Assembly (NCBI GenBank): GCA_051294375.1
Contig: JBJCIZ010000868.1
Coordinates: 1-64,000, forward strand
DNA length: 64,000 nt
Reading direction: 5' to 3'
Source: Paraspadella gotoi
Taxonomy: Eukaryota; Chaetognatha
Shown in pieces: positions 9,305-21,540 of the stretch. Position numbers and translations under genes: made by a program. Position 1 is the first letter of the stretch, and the number at the start of each line of letters is the position of its first letter. The notes under the pieces are model-generated. The model was given only the letters and a program-made list of their open reading frames with translations, was not told the DNA's origin and did no database searches.

Positions 9305-11373
9305 ACCTTTTTTGAAATGAGGGAGATATTGGCTAAAGCCCATCCTTTTCTCTTTCCTTCATTTTAGTTCGTTAGCATCATGAGCTTTAACCAAGTTGCC
9401 AAAATTGTTTCAGACTTTTTCTAAATCAACGTCGTTTCTAAAATGTCCTTTTATCGTGTGGCCTTGTTTTACAATCTTATTTGTGAAAAGTTGAAGGACA
9501 AGCTTCACCGGTGCCCGTAAGTATTTTTTATGAAATTAATTTAAAAAAAATTTTTTAATGAATATAACAAAGGTTTTGTCGTGCACTTATTAAATCGCCT
9601 TGTCCGAAATGTCGTTATCCTGAATGTCATCCTCCATTGAGAAAAGCACGAAACTTTTGGCAAAGTCGGTTGGCAGTGACTTCATAATGTTAAAAAAAAA
9701 AAGCAGTAAGACTTGAAAAAAAAATTACAATTACACAGGTTGGTTTTTTGGCAAATAGAAAAAAAAACGACGTTGGGGAAAAAACAACTCTTTATTTTTT
9801 GTAATGATCAAGAGGACAAAAGTCAATATGGAAGAAGATCTCGTTATCTACTCCTGTCGCGTATCTCTGAAAATACCGCGCCCAGATCGCTCGCCTACAT
9901 CTTGGGAAAAGTTTATAACGCAAGGAAAGGATCCGTAATATGGCCCTTTGGATTTTCAAGAATATCCGCAACCTCCGCCCCTTCGTTGTAGTGAGGTACT
10001 ACCTCGTTTCTTTTGGCGTGTTACGTTGTCTCTGGATCTTGTTCTGTCTTGTTCTTCTTGGTAGAGTGCCAATAGAGCCTTCTCCTCCTTCCAGTTTTGT
10101 AATTGAAAGAACGACGACGGACGACGACGATGACGATTGCCAGTGAAGCTGACGGACCTCACAGGGAAGCGCATTATTAATTTCTTCTAAATAGAAATAG
10201 GGAAAAGAAAAAAATGTTTTTCTGGTTTTTATTCTCAAACACATTTTTTTTTAAAAAAATAAACAAAGAAAAAAAAATATGACGCATTGTTAAGGTGTAA
10301 ATTTTAATATTGTTGCCATTGCGTTGTCGTTGCCGTTTGCTCTTTGAATTAGTGCCCTCGTTGTCGGTCGGACGCAGATCTCAGTGCGCTCGGCGTGTCT
10401 TGTCGAGGTTGTCGTCATGGCTCGTTGTCCCGTGGTCGTCGTCGTCATCCTTTGCCCGTTTTTTGTGATGGAGAAGCCACAAAAAGTCCGTCGATCCGCA
10501 GAACGTGATTGACGCGCTTGAAAAAAAGGTTGATGAAAGTTTTTTTTTAATACAATGTAATGTAAAATTAACTTTTTTTTATTAATGCTGGTCTTGACTT
10601 ATTTGAAATAAAGTTGGCTGAATTGTAAAAAATAAAAATAATTTATGAAATGAAGGGCGACAATTTTGTTATCTTTAGGTTGGGGGGGAGCAAAAAAAGT
10701 TTTTCCTTGGTTTTGTTACTTCATTTATAAACAAAACATATTTCACACCATTTTTTTTATGATTTTATCAGCTGATTTTTTTTTAAATCTTCTTAATCAG
10801 CGACTGTCTGGTGACGCCACGTTCACTCTGTTTACAAGACGAAAAGAACTCAAAAATATCAATATATTATTTTGGCAAGATTTCCAGTTATTGAAGATGA
10901 TTTATTTTTTTTCCTGGTGGTCTTTAGGGTATATCGGGAACGATTGATAAATTGAAAGTCGTTTAAATCTAAGCATTTTGGGGGATGTTGAAACAATATA
11001 AACACGGTCAAGGATATATCATTAAAGATCCTCGTCGAAAAGGCTAAATGGTGGTGGCCCGATTACTTACTTTCTTCAAGGCCTTGGTGCCCTCATGTTT
11101 AACTGTTTGTTTTAGCGATCTAGTCCAACTAGAATCGAGTTGATTATTTCCGTATCAGAACGACGAGGTCAAGATTGTTTTTTATTTTGAAAAATGACAT
11201 CTTACTTATCTTAATGAAAGATTTTATTGAGGAATTCCTTTTCCTATGTTAATAACTTTGATTGATCTCTCGTCTCTCTCTCTCTCTCTTGGTTTGGTTT
11301 TTTCGTTTTGAAGTTTAATTGGTTTAATATAATTTTTTTTAAGGTTTAAGCTTAAATACAGATATTAAAAAAA

Positions 11374-12021
11374 ATGGCCGACTTTGATTCTGCTGACCAA
11401 CCTTATGAAATTTTAAAACGTAATAATATTTTTTTATTTAAAAAAAACTAGTTTTTTTAGTATAATATTAATTCTCTTTTTTTATTTTTTATAGCGAAAC
11501 AATTCAAGGTGGGTACTTTTTTAAGTAAATGAGATATCATTATAGAAGCAGTGAGACTATACACACTAAAACTTTATTCGCAATATATTTGGAAATGGAT
11601 ACTGCAATTTGAAAAATTGGAGAAAAATATTCACATCAAATATATCCCGATGAGATGAGTCTTTTTAACGATCCAATAACTGAATTTTTAAACAGATATG
11701 GTTTCTGGTATTTTTACATGTGGAAAGATCTTAACATGTATTAGAAATACTATTTGATAGGTGAAGGGGGTGAATTTGTCAAGTTGTATCCGCAGAAAGG
11801 CTATCGTTCGGCAACTTGTTCAGCAAACTCTTCAGCTATTTAAATGTTTTATTAAATGGAGGGAAATTGCCCGTTATGTCACGAGCGATTCTTCTCTTAA
11901 TTTAGAGTATTTAATGTCTCCTTATGAAAAGACCTAGAGCACATGTTTCCTTACCAGGCTCGATCTTTCTACCATAGTCGATTTGCTTATTGTGGCGCGG
12001 AGTATTGTTCTGGAGCATTGA
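11374..12021 (+). pseudogene. Copy-2 of spliced small gene (see 2707)
   Basis: Same start, first exon and AT-rich intron as the gene at 2707-3352; multiple frame breaks in exon 2. Nothing additional is encoded. Confidence 0.6.
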
Positions 12022-12204
12022 TTAATTAATTAAAAAAAAACAACTTTTTTTTTTGTCATTAGATATTACTTAAAAAAAACCCCTTGGAAGTTAATAGGAG
12101 GAAAAAAAATAAGAAATAAATTCTTTTGGTTTGTTTAAGGTAATTTATAAATAGCATTTTTTAATTATTTATAATATAAAAATCTTAATGCTTTTTTTAG
12201 AAAC

Positions 12205-12785
12205 ATGGATCTTACCTCTATAATGTCGATGTTGAGAACGGGCCGCCATCAAAATTGAATTTTTAGCAAAAGTAGGAAATAATATCGTTTTGATTATGAC
12301 GAACTCTTTGAGACATTACTTTCAAATACTAACATCGCACTTCATACGTTATTTATGTGGAATTTATCTTCTCGTTGTTTTAAATAAGAGAAATCGGAAA
12401 TTGGTTTGTTCCTCAGGACCTTATCAGTTTAAATATTTGACTGATTCTCTGATTCTTTTCACTTAAATTTAAAAGACTCTATCACTTGGGTTACTATTCA
12501 AAATGAAATGGAAAATAATGAAATGTTTGAATTGATCTTTCTCATGGTTCGCAGATTAGATTATGAAGCTCAGCAAACTACTCTAATCTTTTCTTACACA
12601 ACACAAATTATTCTTACTTTTTTTTGAATATTATAATAGGGCGCTTCCCTGAACAATCAGATTTATGATTTACTCAGTCCTAAGTTTAATCTTGCCCGCT
12701 CTGGATCGATACAATTTTTGAAAAGAAACCTTAAATTTTCTTTTTTCTATTTCTTACCTTCCGTCGATAAATTTGAGTTTAATTA
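12205..12785 (+). pseudogene. Copy-2 of gene at 3539
   Basis: Aligned along its length with the copy-1 gene. It matters because near 12260-12310 it keeps the frame through the stretch where copy 1 is broken, which shows that the two ATG-started pieces in copy 1 belong to one gene. Confidence 0.6.
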
Positions 12786-12896
12786 ATTCGATCCTCACTT
12801 AATTCTTTCTAAATACCTATCCAAACGTTTTTTCATATTTCCGTCGTTTCTAATGATTTAAGACTGCAAAACATTGTTTTAAAAAAATTTTTTAGG

Positions 12897-13353
12897 ATGG
12901 AGGTCGCTTTAAAAAATACTATCATTTTACTACTTCGATCGCAGCTATTTTGAAAGAATAGACTTCTTGTATACATTTTTTGGACTTTGTCGTAATGGAA
13001 CTGAAATATGGAACGTTTGTGCTTATAAAGTTTTTAAAGATCATCCTGATTTTGCAAACGCGCTGAAAGTTTTGAAAGGAAGGTTCAACTCGGCGCCCTC
13101 ATGCCTTGGGAGAATTAATTATTCTTTATTTGGACCTGGATGAAATGACCCCAACCTTTTTAAAGGTTTTTAAAAGAAATAAAGGACAATAATCGGAATA
13201 TTTATTTCTGGCTTTGACGTTAAAGGAATAAGGCGCTCTATTTCATACACTGTATTTTCTTGAAAAAACTCTCATCTTCATACTTAACAGATTTGCACGA
13301 GATGGAAGCTATCATGTTGCAATTTGGGGCGGATAAAAAAGCTGTGAGAGTAA
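12897..13353 (+). pseudogene. Copy-2 of gene at 4226
   Basis: Corresponds to 4226-4676 with scattered indels; it also shows two frames overlapping near the same T/A homopolymers, so it does not resolve the frameshift there. Confidence 0.55.
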
Positions 13354-13724
13354 TTAAAAAAAAACATACAGGCACATACACATTCATTTTGTTTTAATAT
13401 TTTTCTTCTTTTTTTATTTTTGCCCCTAAAAAAAGAAGCTTTTTTAAAAACCAGTTATTTTTCCACTTCTATTGCCGAATCACAAGCATTTTGGGACAGA
13501 AAAGCGCCGAACCTCTCATCAATTTGAAACAATTGAAAATCCGATGGCTAGTTCTTGTCAAATGCCTCGACTGTTTTTTTTCCGTTTAAGAATCGATATC
13601 ATCGTTCTTGCGATTGCTTTTACTATCCTCTCTCTCTCTCTCTCTCGGCTCTATTTATTTATTTTATTTGTCCGTGGCGTGTTTTTTTTTTAGTTAAGCT
13701 TCTTTAAAAAAAAGAAAAGAAAAA

Positions 13725-16256
13725 ATGCCTGTTTATGCTAAACATAAACGATTGAAATTATCCCGTTACAATCAAAGCGGTACTGGGCTGTTACCAGATC
13801 TATGGCTAGAAAACTTGCCTATATTTCGTCGGAGAATAGAGCTTTTGGATTCTACTTTAAATCACCTCGTTCGAGGAATAGAAGATAGGTTGGAGCTTGT
13901 AGTGGAGCCGTCTCTAAAAATGCAAAAACTTTACACTCTCTATCTTTAAGTATGCTCCCATAAAAGTGGGAAGTTTTCTTTCCCTACTCCCGAATGGTTG
14001 AAACTATCTCGTTCCGTCATCAAAGTTCAAATGCTTTGCACGATAATTTGCGTTTTATCACTGCATCCGGCTAAACTCTTTCCGTCAAACATAACCCTAA
14101 TCGACCTTTGCTTACCGTCATCATTTAGATCGAATAAATATCGAGGGTTTGATATTTTCCCTTGACGGTGAGAGATTGAAACAAATTGGAAAAGCTGAAT
14201 CCTTTTTTGGCAGTTAACATTTTCTCCATCGACGACGAACGAAGACGGAACAAATTTAATTGCTCAAGATTGTTTTATTGTCGGAAATTGGTCTCAACCC
14301 CTCACAGGTCAAAAGTTGGTTTAAAAAAATCACAAAGTCGCTTGTTATCAATCTGGTCTCTCCTCAGACCGTGGAAATGCCTAAACCGGGCTCAATCAAG
14401 CGATTTAATTGTTACAAGGCGTTTTATAAGCAACCTTTTTTAATAACCTTTGATTACAGAAACCGTTCAAGAGAACGTTTTGCTCATTGAGAAGGAAGAA
14501 GAGATTCAACTGGAGACTTCAGTTCCTAGAATTTTTGATTGGGTCAAGACTAAAACCGAGTTGATTCATACAGAGAAAATGTTGCTCTTGCACCAGCCAT
14601 TGGTCCCTTGTTCTCGCTTGAAGCCAAAAATCGGGAGTTAGTTCTAACCTATCTCTCTCATTAACTGGGCCTATGAGAGATCAGACCCCTTTACAACAAG
14701 TTGCCTTCTACAGATTCGAGGCAAACCGGGAGGGGAGATAATATTTTGAATCTTATTTAAAAAAGTTTACAGTTTGACTTAAGTTGATTGTCGGGGATAA
14801 TGAAACCAAAATTTTCCTTTTTACATGTCCCCTCTGGATTTCATATCTCACGAAGAAGCGACGAGTGTTACGCCTGTAAAATAACATTTAATCACAAAAG
14901 ACCCATACTTTTGCAAGACCACGGATCATAATCACTTAGTGAATCCTTCCTCTTGACCGGTTCGCGGCCTATATCTAATTACAACGGAGTGGCCTGTTCG
15001 CGTTGTAATCTCGCCATGAAGCCGCCGCCTTACATCCCAATATTTACTCACAATGCCCCAAAATTTGTGAATAAACTCAAATAATTATGCAATGCCTGGC
15101 CACTTCCAGAGGTAAAGACTATGTTCGAAAAGTGTATAGAGTCATAGCTAAAGGCCCTGAAAAATATACTTGTTTAGAAACTCAGCTTTTATTGTACGCC
15201 CTGTGTAATGAAGAAGAAGAAGAAGAAAGAACTTGGGAGAACGGACCGCCGAAGAGGATTGTGATTGTCGATCGATGAAGAGGTTGAGATTTTTGGAACT
15301 CGTTGTCATTCTCTTGCGTCTCTCTCGACAAATTACTGACGGATCTTAAATCTGCATGTGGTTATGGTTGCGGGGGCTTGCAGGGGCGGCAATAAAAACT
15401 CCTAAATGTTCTCAGGAATGTGTTTCAAAAAAGGATTCAAGAACGTCTTTAGATCCACTTACAGATACTTAAAAAATAAGTTGGGCGACTTGTCGATTCT
15501 CATTTTTTTGACATTATCAGTAAATTGGGCCTTTCCTATTCTTGGCCTCACTCTGGAAAGATTAGAAGACACTTCTTTCCCCTTTTAGCGCTTTTAAAGA
15601 TTCTTTCACTGGTCGATCGATAGATCGAAAAGGATTATGAAAAAGTTTATTAGGAAAAACAAGTTTTGGTTTGACAACAATTTATTTGACACAATTTTAG
15701 TCAACACTGATGAAGGCTTCAAATGAAAGAGCCGAAACATGCGAAGAGGCCAGGGCCTCTCGGCGCGGCGGCGGCGGCCGGGCGGAAAATGCGAGGCCAG
15801 GGCCTCTCGGCGGAGGCGGCGGCAGCAGCGGCGGCCGGCGGAATGCGAGGCCAGGGCCTCTCGGCGGCGAAGCGGCGGCGGCGGCGGCGGCGCGGGGGGA
15901 CGACGACGACGACGATGATGAAACTGGTGAGGAGGAAAAAGAACGGGAATGGTCGACGGGCATTTTTCGTCAAGAAGAGGGCCAAGGGCGTGGCCCGGTC
16001 GACGGTGAACCGGGAGGATAACGTTCAAGGATTACCTCAAGACGCTCTTCGAGAAAAAGCCCATGACTCACGAATCGAGCTCGATAAAGAGGCCTTTGAT
16101 TTAAACTAATACATTTATTATGCGAACAAGCTCTCCTCAGCAGTTTCGATACTAAGCGCGGTTCCTACTGAAAAACTCGATCGATACTGCCCTTCGGTTA
16201 TCTGGGACCGACCGTCGGGAACGACGACGAACGACGACGACGACCCCTTGAGTTCG
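13725..16256 (+). pseudogene. polB: Copy-2 of the family B DNA polymerase
   Basis: Starts at ATG 13725 and is open across the site where copy 1 has an extra G, confirming the start. It keeps the exonuclease motifs, the zinc-binding insert, the TGA near the middle, the hammerhead-like core (about 15706), the GC-rich palindromes (15730-15900) and the C-terminal remnant (15925-16256). The palm domain is missing here too, so that loss is shared by both copies. Confidence 0.75.
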
Positions 16257-16599
16257 TTTTTGTTTTTTTGTTTTCGTTTCGGTTCTCCTTCTCCTCTTTC
16301 TTTTTTTTTTGGGTCAAATTTTTTTTGGAAGAGATGATGATAATAAAAATTTTTTTGAAGCTTTTCTATATAAATTTGTTTTTTTTTTTGTGGCTCGCCG
16401 GACGAGAGAGAGAGAGAGAGACGGTTAGCGAGCTGCTAGCGAGCGAGCGAGCGAGCAAGCTCGATAAAGATAAAGAAAAAGAAGGAACATTTGTTTTTAT
16501 TTACACCAAATTTATTTTCTCAAAAAAAAATAAAAACGAACGAAGGAAAGAAAAGGCAAAAGCAATCGCACGCACAAAAAAAAAGAGAGAGACGACGAC

Positions 16600-17318
16600 G
16601 ACGATGATGATAGCAATTTTTTTTTTCCCTTTCACTAAGATTCCCTCTCGAGGATCCTCCGAGGTTCGACGGGGGGAGAGAGAAGGGGGTGCTGGCGGAG
16701 AAAAGACGATGGGCCTCTGGATCGTAAACGAGGGTTATTTTCAGTTGATCCTTGACACATTTCCGCGGCATCGGCGTCGAAATACCAGAAATTTTTGACG
16801 GCGTCGATCGCTCGATCAAGATCCGAGATATTTTTCAGTAAAAAGACTATTTCGAGAGTCGGGGAGGCGCACAGTTCTACTCCAGGTCTTCCATCTTGTT
16901 CTTCAATTCCGACACTCTTCAAAGTTGAGACTCACCCCCGCCATCCCTTTACGAAACAGAGGACCTTCGTTTCGATTCCCGTGGGAGCGTCGACGACGGT
17001 GCGCCAAAAGTGACGTCTGATGGCGAGGGTGATGTATTGGGCTTGTGAAGCGACAGTTGAGAGCGTTCGGGAATCGTAATGCCTTGGCTAATCTTCTCGA
17101 CCATGCCGCAAGCCCTGGAGACGATGTCCGGGAGTAACTCGCGAAGGGAGAGGAATTCGGATATAGTTGAGCCCGACTTTTTGTAAGCCCCCGCTTAAAG
17201 GAACTCTTAACGAAGACCGACGAGAGTCTCGTCGTCTCCGGCTCCAAGAGAACTCTCTGCATTTTTCTCTATCTTTACGTGAGTGAAGGGAAAAAGATAA
17301 TGATTGACTCCGCCCATG
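16600..17318 (-). pseudogene. Copy-2 of the minus-strand gene at 7924
   Basis: Same start (ATG at about 17318) and order as copy 1, broken by indels. Around 16890-16930 it supplies an open frame across one of the copy-1 breaks. Confidence 0.5.
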
Positions 17319-17419
17319 GCGCGCGAGAGAGCGAGAAGGAGAGGAATTTATTTTATTTTATTTTATTTATTTTCCTCTGTTCTTTTTCCTAAAATTTTAT
17401 TTAATGGAAATGAGGAAGG

Positions 17420-18141
17420 GTGGAAACGAAGCCCGGCTTTTATAGAGGACTGGCATTGAAAAACCATCCGCCTCCTCCGGCGCCCCCGCTTCTGGAGGGG
17501 GGAGGGGGGAAAAAAATGAGGCAAGTAGTAGTAAGAAGGGCCGGGATAGGGCCGCCCCACCGGGAGGGGGGGAGGAGGAGGTATTATTTCCTCCCTTAAC
17601 CTTCGAATCTTCTCCTTGTTTCCGGCCTTTGATAGGGGGGGGAAGAGGGTTGAGGAGTGACCGTTGCAGAAGAGTTTGTTTTCTTTCTCGGTCGAGAAGG
17701 CTTTCTTTTTTGCTCTTTAATGGGGAAGTACTCTCTCCTCCCAGTTCTCTTCAAATTCTTCTTCTTCTTCTCCTTCTTCTCCTTCTCCAACCACTCTTCG
17801 ATCCCCCTTAAAACTAAAATGGCAAAAATAGTTTTTTTTTTTGGTTTCCTCTTCTCTTACCACCCTTCTCCCCCCAAACTCCCGCTTTCCTCACCCTCCT
17901 TCTCTAACTCCAGGAGAAACGCGCGGCAAGTATCGCAATATTATTCCTTGATTGAGAGGGCACTTTCGCCTTTTTTCGTTTTTGAGAGAGGTTGAGGGGG
18001 GGAAGGAGGAGGAGGAGGAGGAAGGAGGAGAGCCGCCGATAAAGTGTCGTCGTCGTCTCTTTGTTGTTGTTTTGTTGTTGTTGTTGTTGAGCGTCCTATT
18101 ATAGCCTCAACTATCTCATCGAGAGCTTTGCGTCGATACAT
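17420..18141 (-). pseudogene. Minus-strand zinc/basic protein gene with its 5' end
   Basis: The only place where the start of this gene is present. ATG at 18141-18139 opens 66 codons: a short N-terminal helix, a Thr/Gln/Asp repeat (from gtcgtc/ttgttg trinucleotides), a proline run, then a Lys/Ser segment that ends at 17941 just before the CDTC cysteine pair, which follows in another frame. After that the order matches 9250-8729: acidic segment, second Cys cluster, basic block and Gly/Pro-rich tail. Intact length would be roughly 240 residues. The duplication edge at 17964 falls inside it. Confidence 0.5.
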
Positions 18142-18324
18142 TTGAAGTTTTGTTTTTCGTTTTCAGACCGCATCGTTCTTTCGAAGGGAAAGCTCGAGGC
18201 TGTTAGCCCGGATGTTGACTTTTTTTTATCGAGCCTTGACCGGCGAAGCCGGGTCAGGTCTATAATGTTTTAGGGTTGCTTCTTTGGACGTAGTCGTCGT
18301 CGTCGTCGTCGTCCGTCACGACTG

Positions 18325-18345
18325 TTTTCATATATAAAAACTACT
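18325..18345 (-). promoter_or_regulatory. TATA-like element upstream of minus-strand gene
   Basis: 'tttttatatatg' on the minus strand lies about 190 bp before the ATG at 18141. A CGT/ACG trinucleotide run and a short GC hairpin 'gaccggcgaagccgggtc' (18237-18256) lie between them. Suggestive only. Confidence 0.2.
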
Positions 18346-19200
18346 ACGCTTTTATAGTGTTGGCTGTGACTACACGTTTTTTTTTAAATAAAAATTATTA
18401 TGAATTATGATAAAGTTTTACAAAAGTGTGGCGATCATATGTAAGTTAAATTTAGATATGGCTTTTCATCTTGAAATAGCTGTGATATTTTCATATTACA
18501 TTTGGATTTAAGTATTTTTTGTTTGAATTTCCACTTCATTATGATTTACTGCAATATGCAAATGAGATTAAAGTACTCCTTATAATATCCAAATTAGTAT
18601 ATAGAAATGCTTTAATCTAATTTACATATTGGCAGTATATAATATTGAAGATGAAAATTCAAAAAAAATTTGTTTTAAATTTTTAATAAAAATGGGAACT
18701 CAAAAGGATTTTTTTAATGAGAAGCTATATCTTAATTTTAATACAAATATAAATTAAATCTTTTACAAGCTGCGATTGGAAAAAATTGGAAAAATTTCCA
18801 ATTGTAAACAATTGTAACATATTTTTGCCTTTCTTTTATTTCTTTAATTATATATAGATTTTCTTTACTATATTTGTCAGTTTCTGCTTTTTCTGAACCC
18901 TTAAAAACGAGTTCAGTTCGTCTGCAGTGACTGTTCAGCTGGCTTCCAGCTTTCTCTTTCTTTCTGTCTCTTTGTCTCCTTTTCTCTCTTTCTGTCTCTC
19001 TTTCTTTCTCTCTTTCTCTCTCTTCTGGTCTTTCTGTCTCTCCTCACTCTGTACGATCGTTCGTTTTTTGAAAAATTCTGATTATTTTTCCTTCCTCAAA
19101 ACTTTTATTATCGCCATTTATCCGCGCTTTTTTTTTCAATACAAAATCCCAAATTTATATCTGAGATATAATTGGAAAGAAATTCGGTTTTCTTTTTCTT

Positions 19201-19232
<32 letters not shown>

Positions 19233-19673
19233 TCTTATTATTTTTTTAAAAAAAATGAAGAATAACTTATAATGATATGCATTATCACATAATAAATCAG
19301 CTAATGTGACTATTATATATGCAGCACTTCGCCGAATAATATAAATTGCATGCATCACATTATAAAAAAAAAAATTTTGTTTTATTTAATTATTGCAACT
19401 TTGGACCGGTTGGCCCACTATTGGCAAATTCTATCTAAAATAGGAGTTGATAAGAGAGATATAGTCAAATTAAACATTACTTTTTTGTTATTCTGATAAT
19501 TTGTACTATTATTAAATTTATAAATATTTTTAGTGTATATATTTAATCATTTTTAACTTTTTTTTAAATAATAATTATTTGAGTTGTGGATAACTATTTA
19601 TAATTAATTAAATATGCAAATATTAAATTTGACCTCGGTCTGGTTTCTTCCTAAAAAAGAACAATCTTTTTTC

Positions 19674-19715
<42 letters not shown>

Positions 19716-20030
19716 CTCTTTTTTTTTTCCTTCTAAAAACTTTTATTATCCCATTTATTATTTTATCTCAATACAAAATCCCAAAATACAATAACTTACT
19801 TAAACCTAATTTCTGGTCGTTGCGGAGCACAACAAGTAAACATGTCGAGGAACATGACATAATAACGGCGTTACGTGTATAAAAAAAAAATCACATAGAC
19901 TATTTACACGACGCCGTTGCGAGGCAAGGATAACCGATATAAACGAGAGTGACCTAATAATGCGTCTCGTTGGTGGGAAAACATCTCTCTCTTCTCTCTT
20001 TCTCACTCTCCCCCCTCTTTCTTTCTCTCT

Positions 20031-20067
<37 letters not shown>

Positions 20068-20341
20068 TTTTTTTCCTTCTAAAAAACTTTATTATGCGGC
20101 CATTTTATATTCCGCGCTTTTTTTCTCAATACAAAATCCACAAATTTACATCCGAGATTTTCGTGGGATTTTTTTTCTAAAAATTCTGATTATTTCTTTA
20201 TATAAACGAGAGAGACCTAATAATGCGTTTCGTTGGCGGGAAAACTGTCCAGCCTCTCTCTCTCCTCTCTCTCTCTCATCCGTCTCTCTCTCTCTCTCTT
20301 TCACTCATACACGCATTTTTTGTTTATTTAACGATGAATGA

Positions 20342-20579
20342 TTCAGCGCGTCAATGAATCACTATCATCGCATAATGAATGACTATCATCGTATCAATGA
20401 ATGATTATCATTCATATCAATGAATGACTATCATCGCATCAATCATTTGAATTATCATCACATCAGTCATTTTGTATCGATCGCATCAATTATTGGGTTA
20501 TCATCCGCGTCAATATTTGGGTTATCATCGCATCAATATTTGGTTATCCATCGCATCATATTATGGTTAACATCGAAAG
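20342..20579. repeat. Degenerate ~25-bp array, 'tatcatcgcatcaatga'
   Basis: About ten imperfect units of 'tatcatcgcatcaatga' or 'ggttatcatcgcatcaatat' type ending at a 25-N gap. The reverse complement of the array lies at 27165-27390. Confidence 0.8.
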
Positions 20580-20604
20580 NNNNNNNNNNNNNNNNNNNNN
20601 NNNN
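20580..20604. other. 25-N assembly gap
   Basis: Exactly 25 N. The same size occurs at 33970-33994, next to another noisy duplicate, which points to a gap-filling program's default spacer. Confidence 0.95.
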
Positions 20605-20761
20605 CGAAAGCGGCTCGATCTTTATGCTTTTAAGATTTTTTCTTTTTCCCTTTCCCACCATTCTCTTCTTTCTTCTTTTCCTCACTACTCCCAAAGAAGA
20701 GTGAGCCGGTTTCGATCGTCGCATTTTCCTCATTTCGATTCTGGGACTTTTTTTTTTCCGA

Positions 20762-21127
20762 TCAAATGTCTTGATTTAATATCGCTAGAAGATCCCAACT
20801 ATTTTCAGGAGCGGAGGAAAATTTGCCCAAAGAGGAAATGGCTCTCGCTAGAGTGAAGTCGTTTATATAGGAGTCGGCAGCGTGATTGTAAAGACTTAAA
20901 AGAATTTGCAAAGGCTCTCGACCGCGAGATAAATGTATGCAAAACCAAACTTGATAAGCCCCGCACACGTTAGTCATTTCGTCTTGCAACGCTATGTCGT
21001 TGTAATAAACCGTTTTGTTTTTTTTTAATTGTTTCCAGATGGCTAGACTTAATCGAGGGTGAGGAATAGCAGTCAGACCGTAAGAATCAAATATCAAAAT
21101 GTAAGTCGAAGTAGTATTTTCAAAATA
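20762..21127 (-). pseudogene. PRO: Adenain-like maturation protease, C-terminal half
   Basis: The minus strand reads as the C-terminal half of the adenovirus-type cysteine protease (adenain family) found in Polintons and adintoviruses, where it cleaves capsid precursors. Visible: 'STYILIFDSYGL' (typical 'yFDSfGl' strand with the conserved Asp-Ser), 'YYNDIALQDEMTNVCGAYQ' with the glutamine of the oxyanion hole and the catalytic cysteine in VCG, and the following 'FCIHLSRG' helix. The N-terminal half with the catalytic histidine is gone: a stop lies at 21128-21130 and unrelated sequence follows. The frame is otherwise unbroken to TGA at 20762. It is about 2.6 kb from the rest of the element, with the repeat block between them. 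Confidence 0.6.
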
Positions 21128-21185
21128 CTAGTTGACTATGAAAAATATCTGAAAGAAGCGAAACTTAGCAAAAAATCCCCTTGCT

Positions 21186-21398
21186 ATGAAGACCCCGCTC
21201 CAAACCCAAGACCTGGAAGAAATCGTCGGGAACAACCTGGAATCGCTGAACGCGATTCTAACCCGCCTAGAAGAGTTAGAATCCATCGTGGCGGCGATCG
21301 ACCAAAGAGGACCGCCGAGAAGAGCTTTGGGCCTCAGAGAACCGCCCAACCACGACGAGAGGGCGATCGTTGCCTTCCCGCGCCGCCACCTCTTCTGA
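21186..21398 (+). CDS. Short ORF with coiled-coil, unrecognised (gag-like?)
   Basis: ATG-started frame of 70 codons. The first 45 residues have a heptad pattern of Leu/Ile with acidic residues, then a basic/proline-rich end. It runs into the GC-rich minisatellite that follows. A fragment of a retrotransposon gag N-terminus is possible. It abuts the broken edge of the protease fragment. Confidence 0.3.
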   Translation: MKTPLQTQDLEEIVGNNLESLNAILTRLEELESIVAAIDQRGPPRRALGLREPPNHDERAIVAFPRRHLF

Positions 21399-21399
21399 T

Positions 21400-21540
21400 C
21401 GGCGACGCCCACTTCCGGTGACGCCAATTCCCGGCAACGCCCTCTTCCGGTGACGCCAACCCCCACTTCCGGTGACGCCAATTCTCGGCAACGCCCACTT
21501 CCAGTGACGCCAATCCCCCATTTCCGGTGACGCCGAGTTT
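21400..21540. repeat. GC-rich minisatellite
   Basis: About eight half-units alternating 'cacttccggtgacgccaat' and 'ccggcaacgcc', period about 31 bp. Open frames on either strand here are repeat products. Confidence 0.85.

Larger units (their letters stand above)
9305..17964. repeat. Tandem duplication, noisy copy 2
   Basis: Same gene order and orientation as 802-9252, but with very frequent one- to few-base insertions and deletions spread evenly over genes and spacers, and about 2.5% longer. Genes are therefore shattered into short frames. Spliced exons, microsatellites and the GC-rich palindromes are all still present. The even spread and the excess of insertions are what uncorrected single-molecule reads look like, rather than the substitutions and stop codons of an old duplicate. 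A real tandem duplication cannot be excluded. Confidence 0.95.
18360..20640. repeat. Left arm of large inverted repeat, (CT)n-rich
   Basis: AT-rich repetitive DNA that matches 27130-30680 in reverse complement, including a segment with 'ttacaagctgcgattggaaa' (18767-18800), several copies of a unit around 'ttattatcgccatttat...caatacaaaatcccaaattta' (19096, 19731, 20075), long (CT)n tracts (18950-19050, 19200-19232, 19672-19712, 20025-20066) and a degenerate 'catcgcatcaatga' array. The Leu/Ser-only reading frames here are products of the CT runs. No genes. Confidence 0.75.

Noticed and set aside
18930-20340. Ser/Leu-rich ORFs (and their mirrors near 27.4-30.3 kb)
   Set aside because: They are translations of (CT)n/(GA)n microsatellites.
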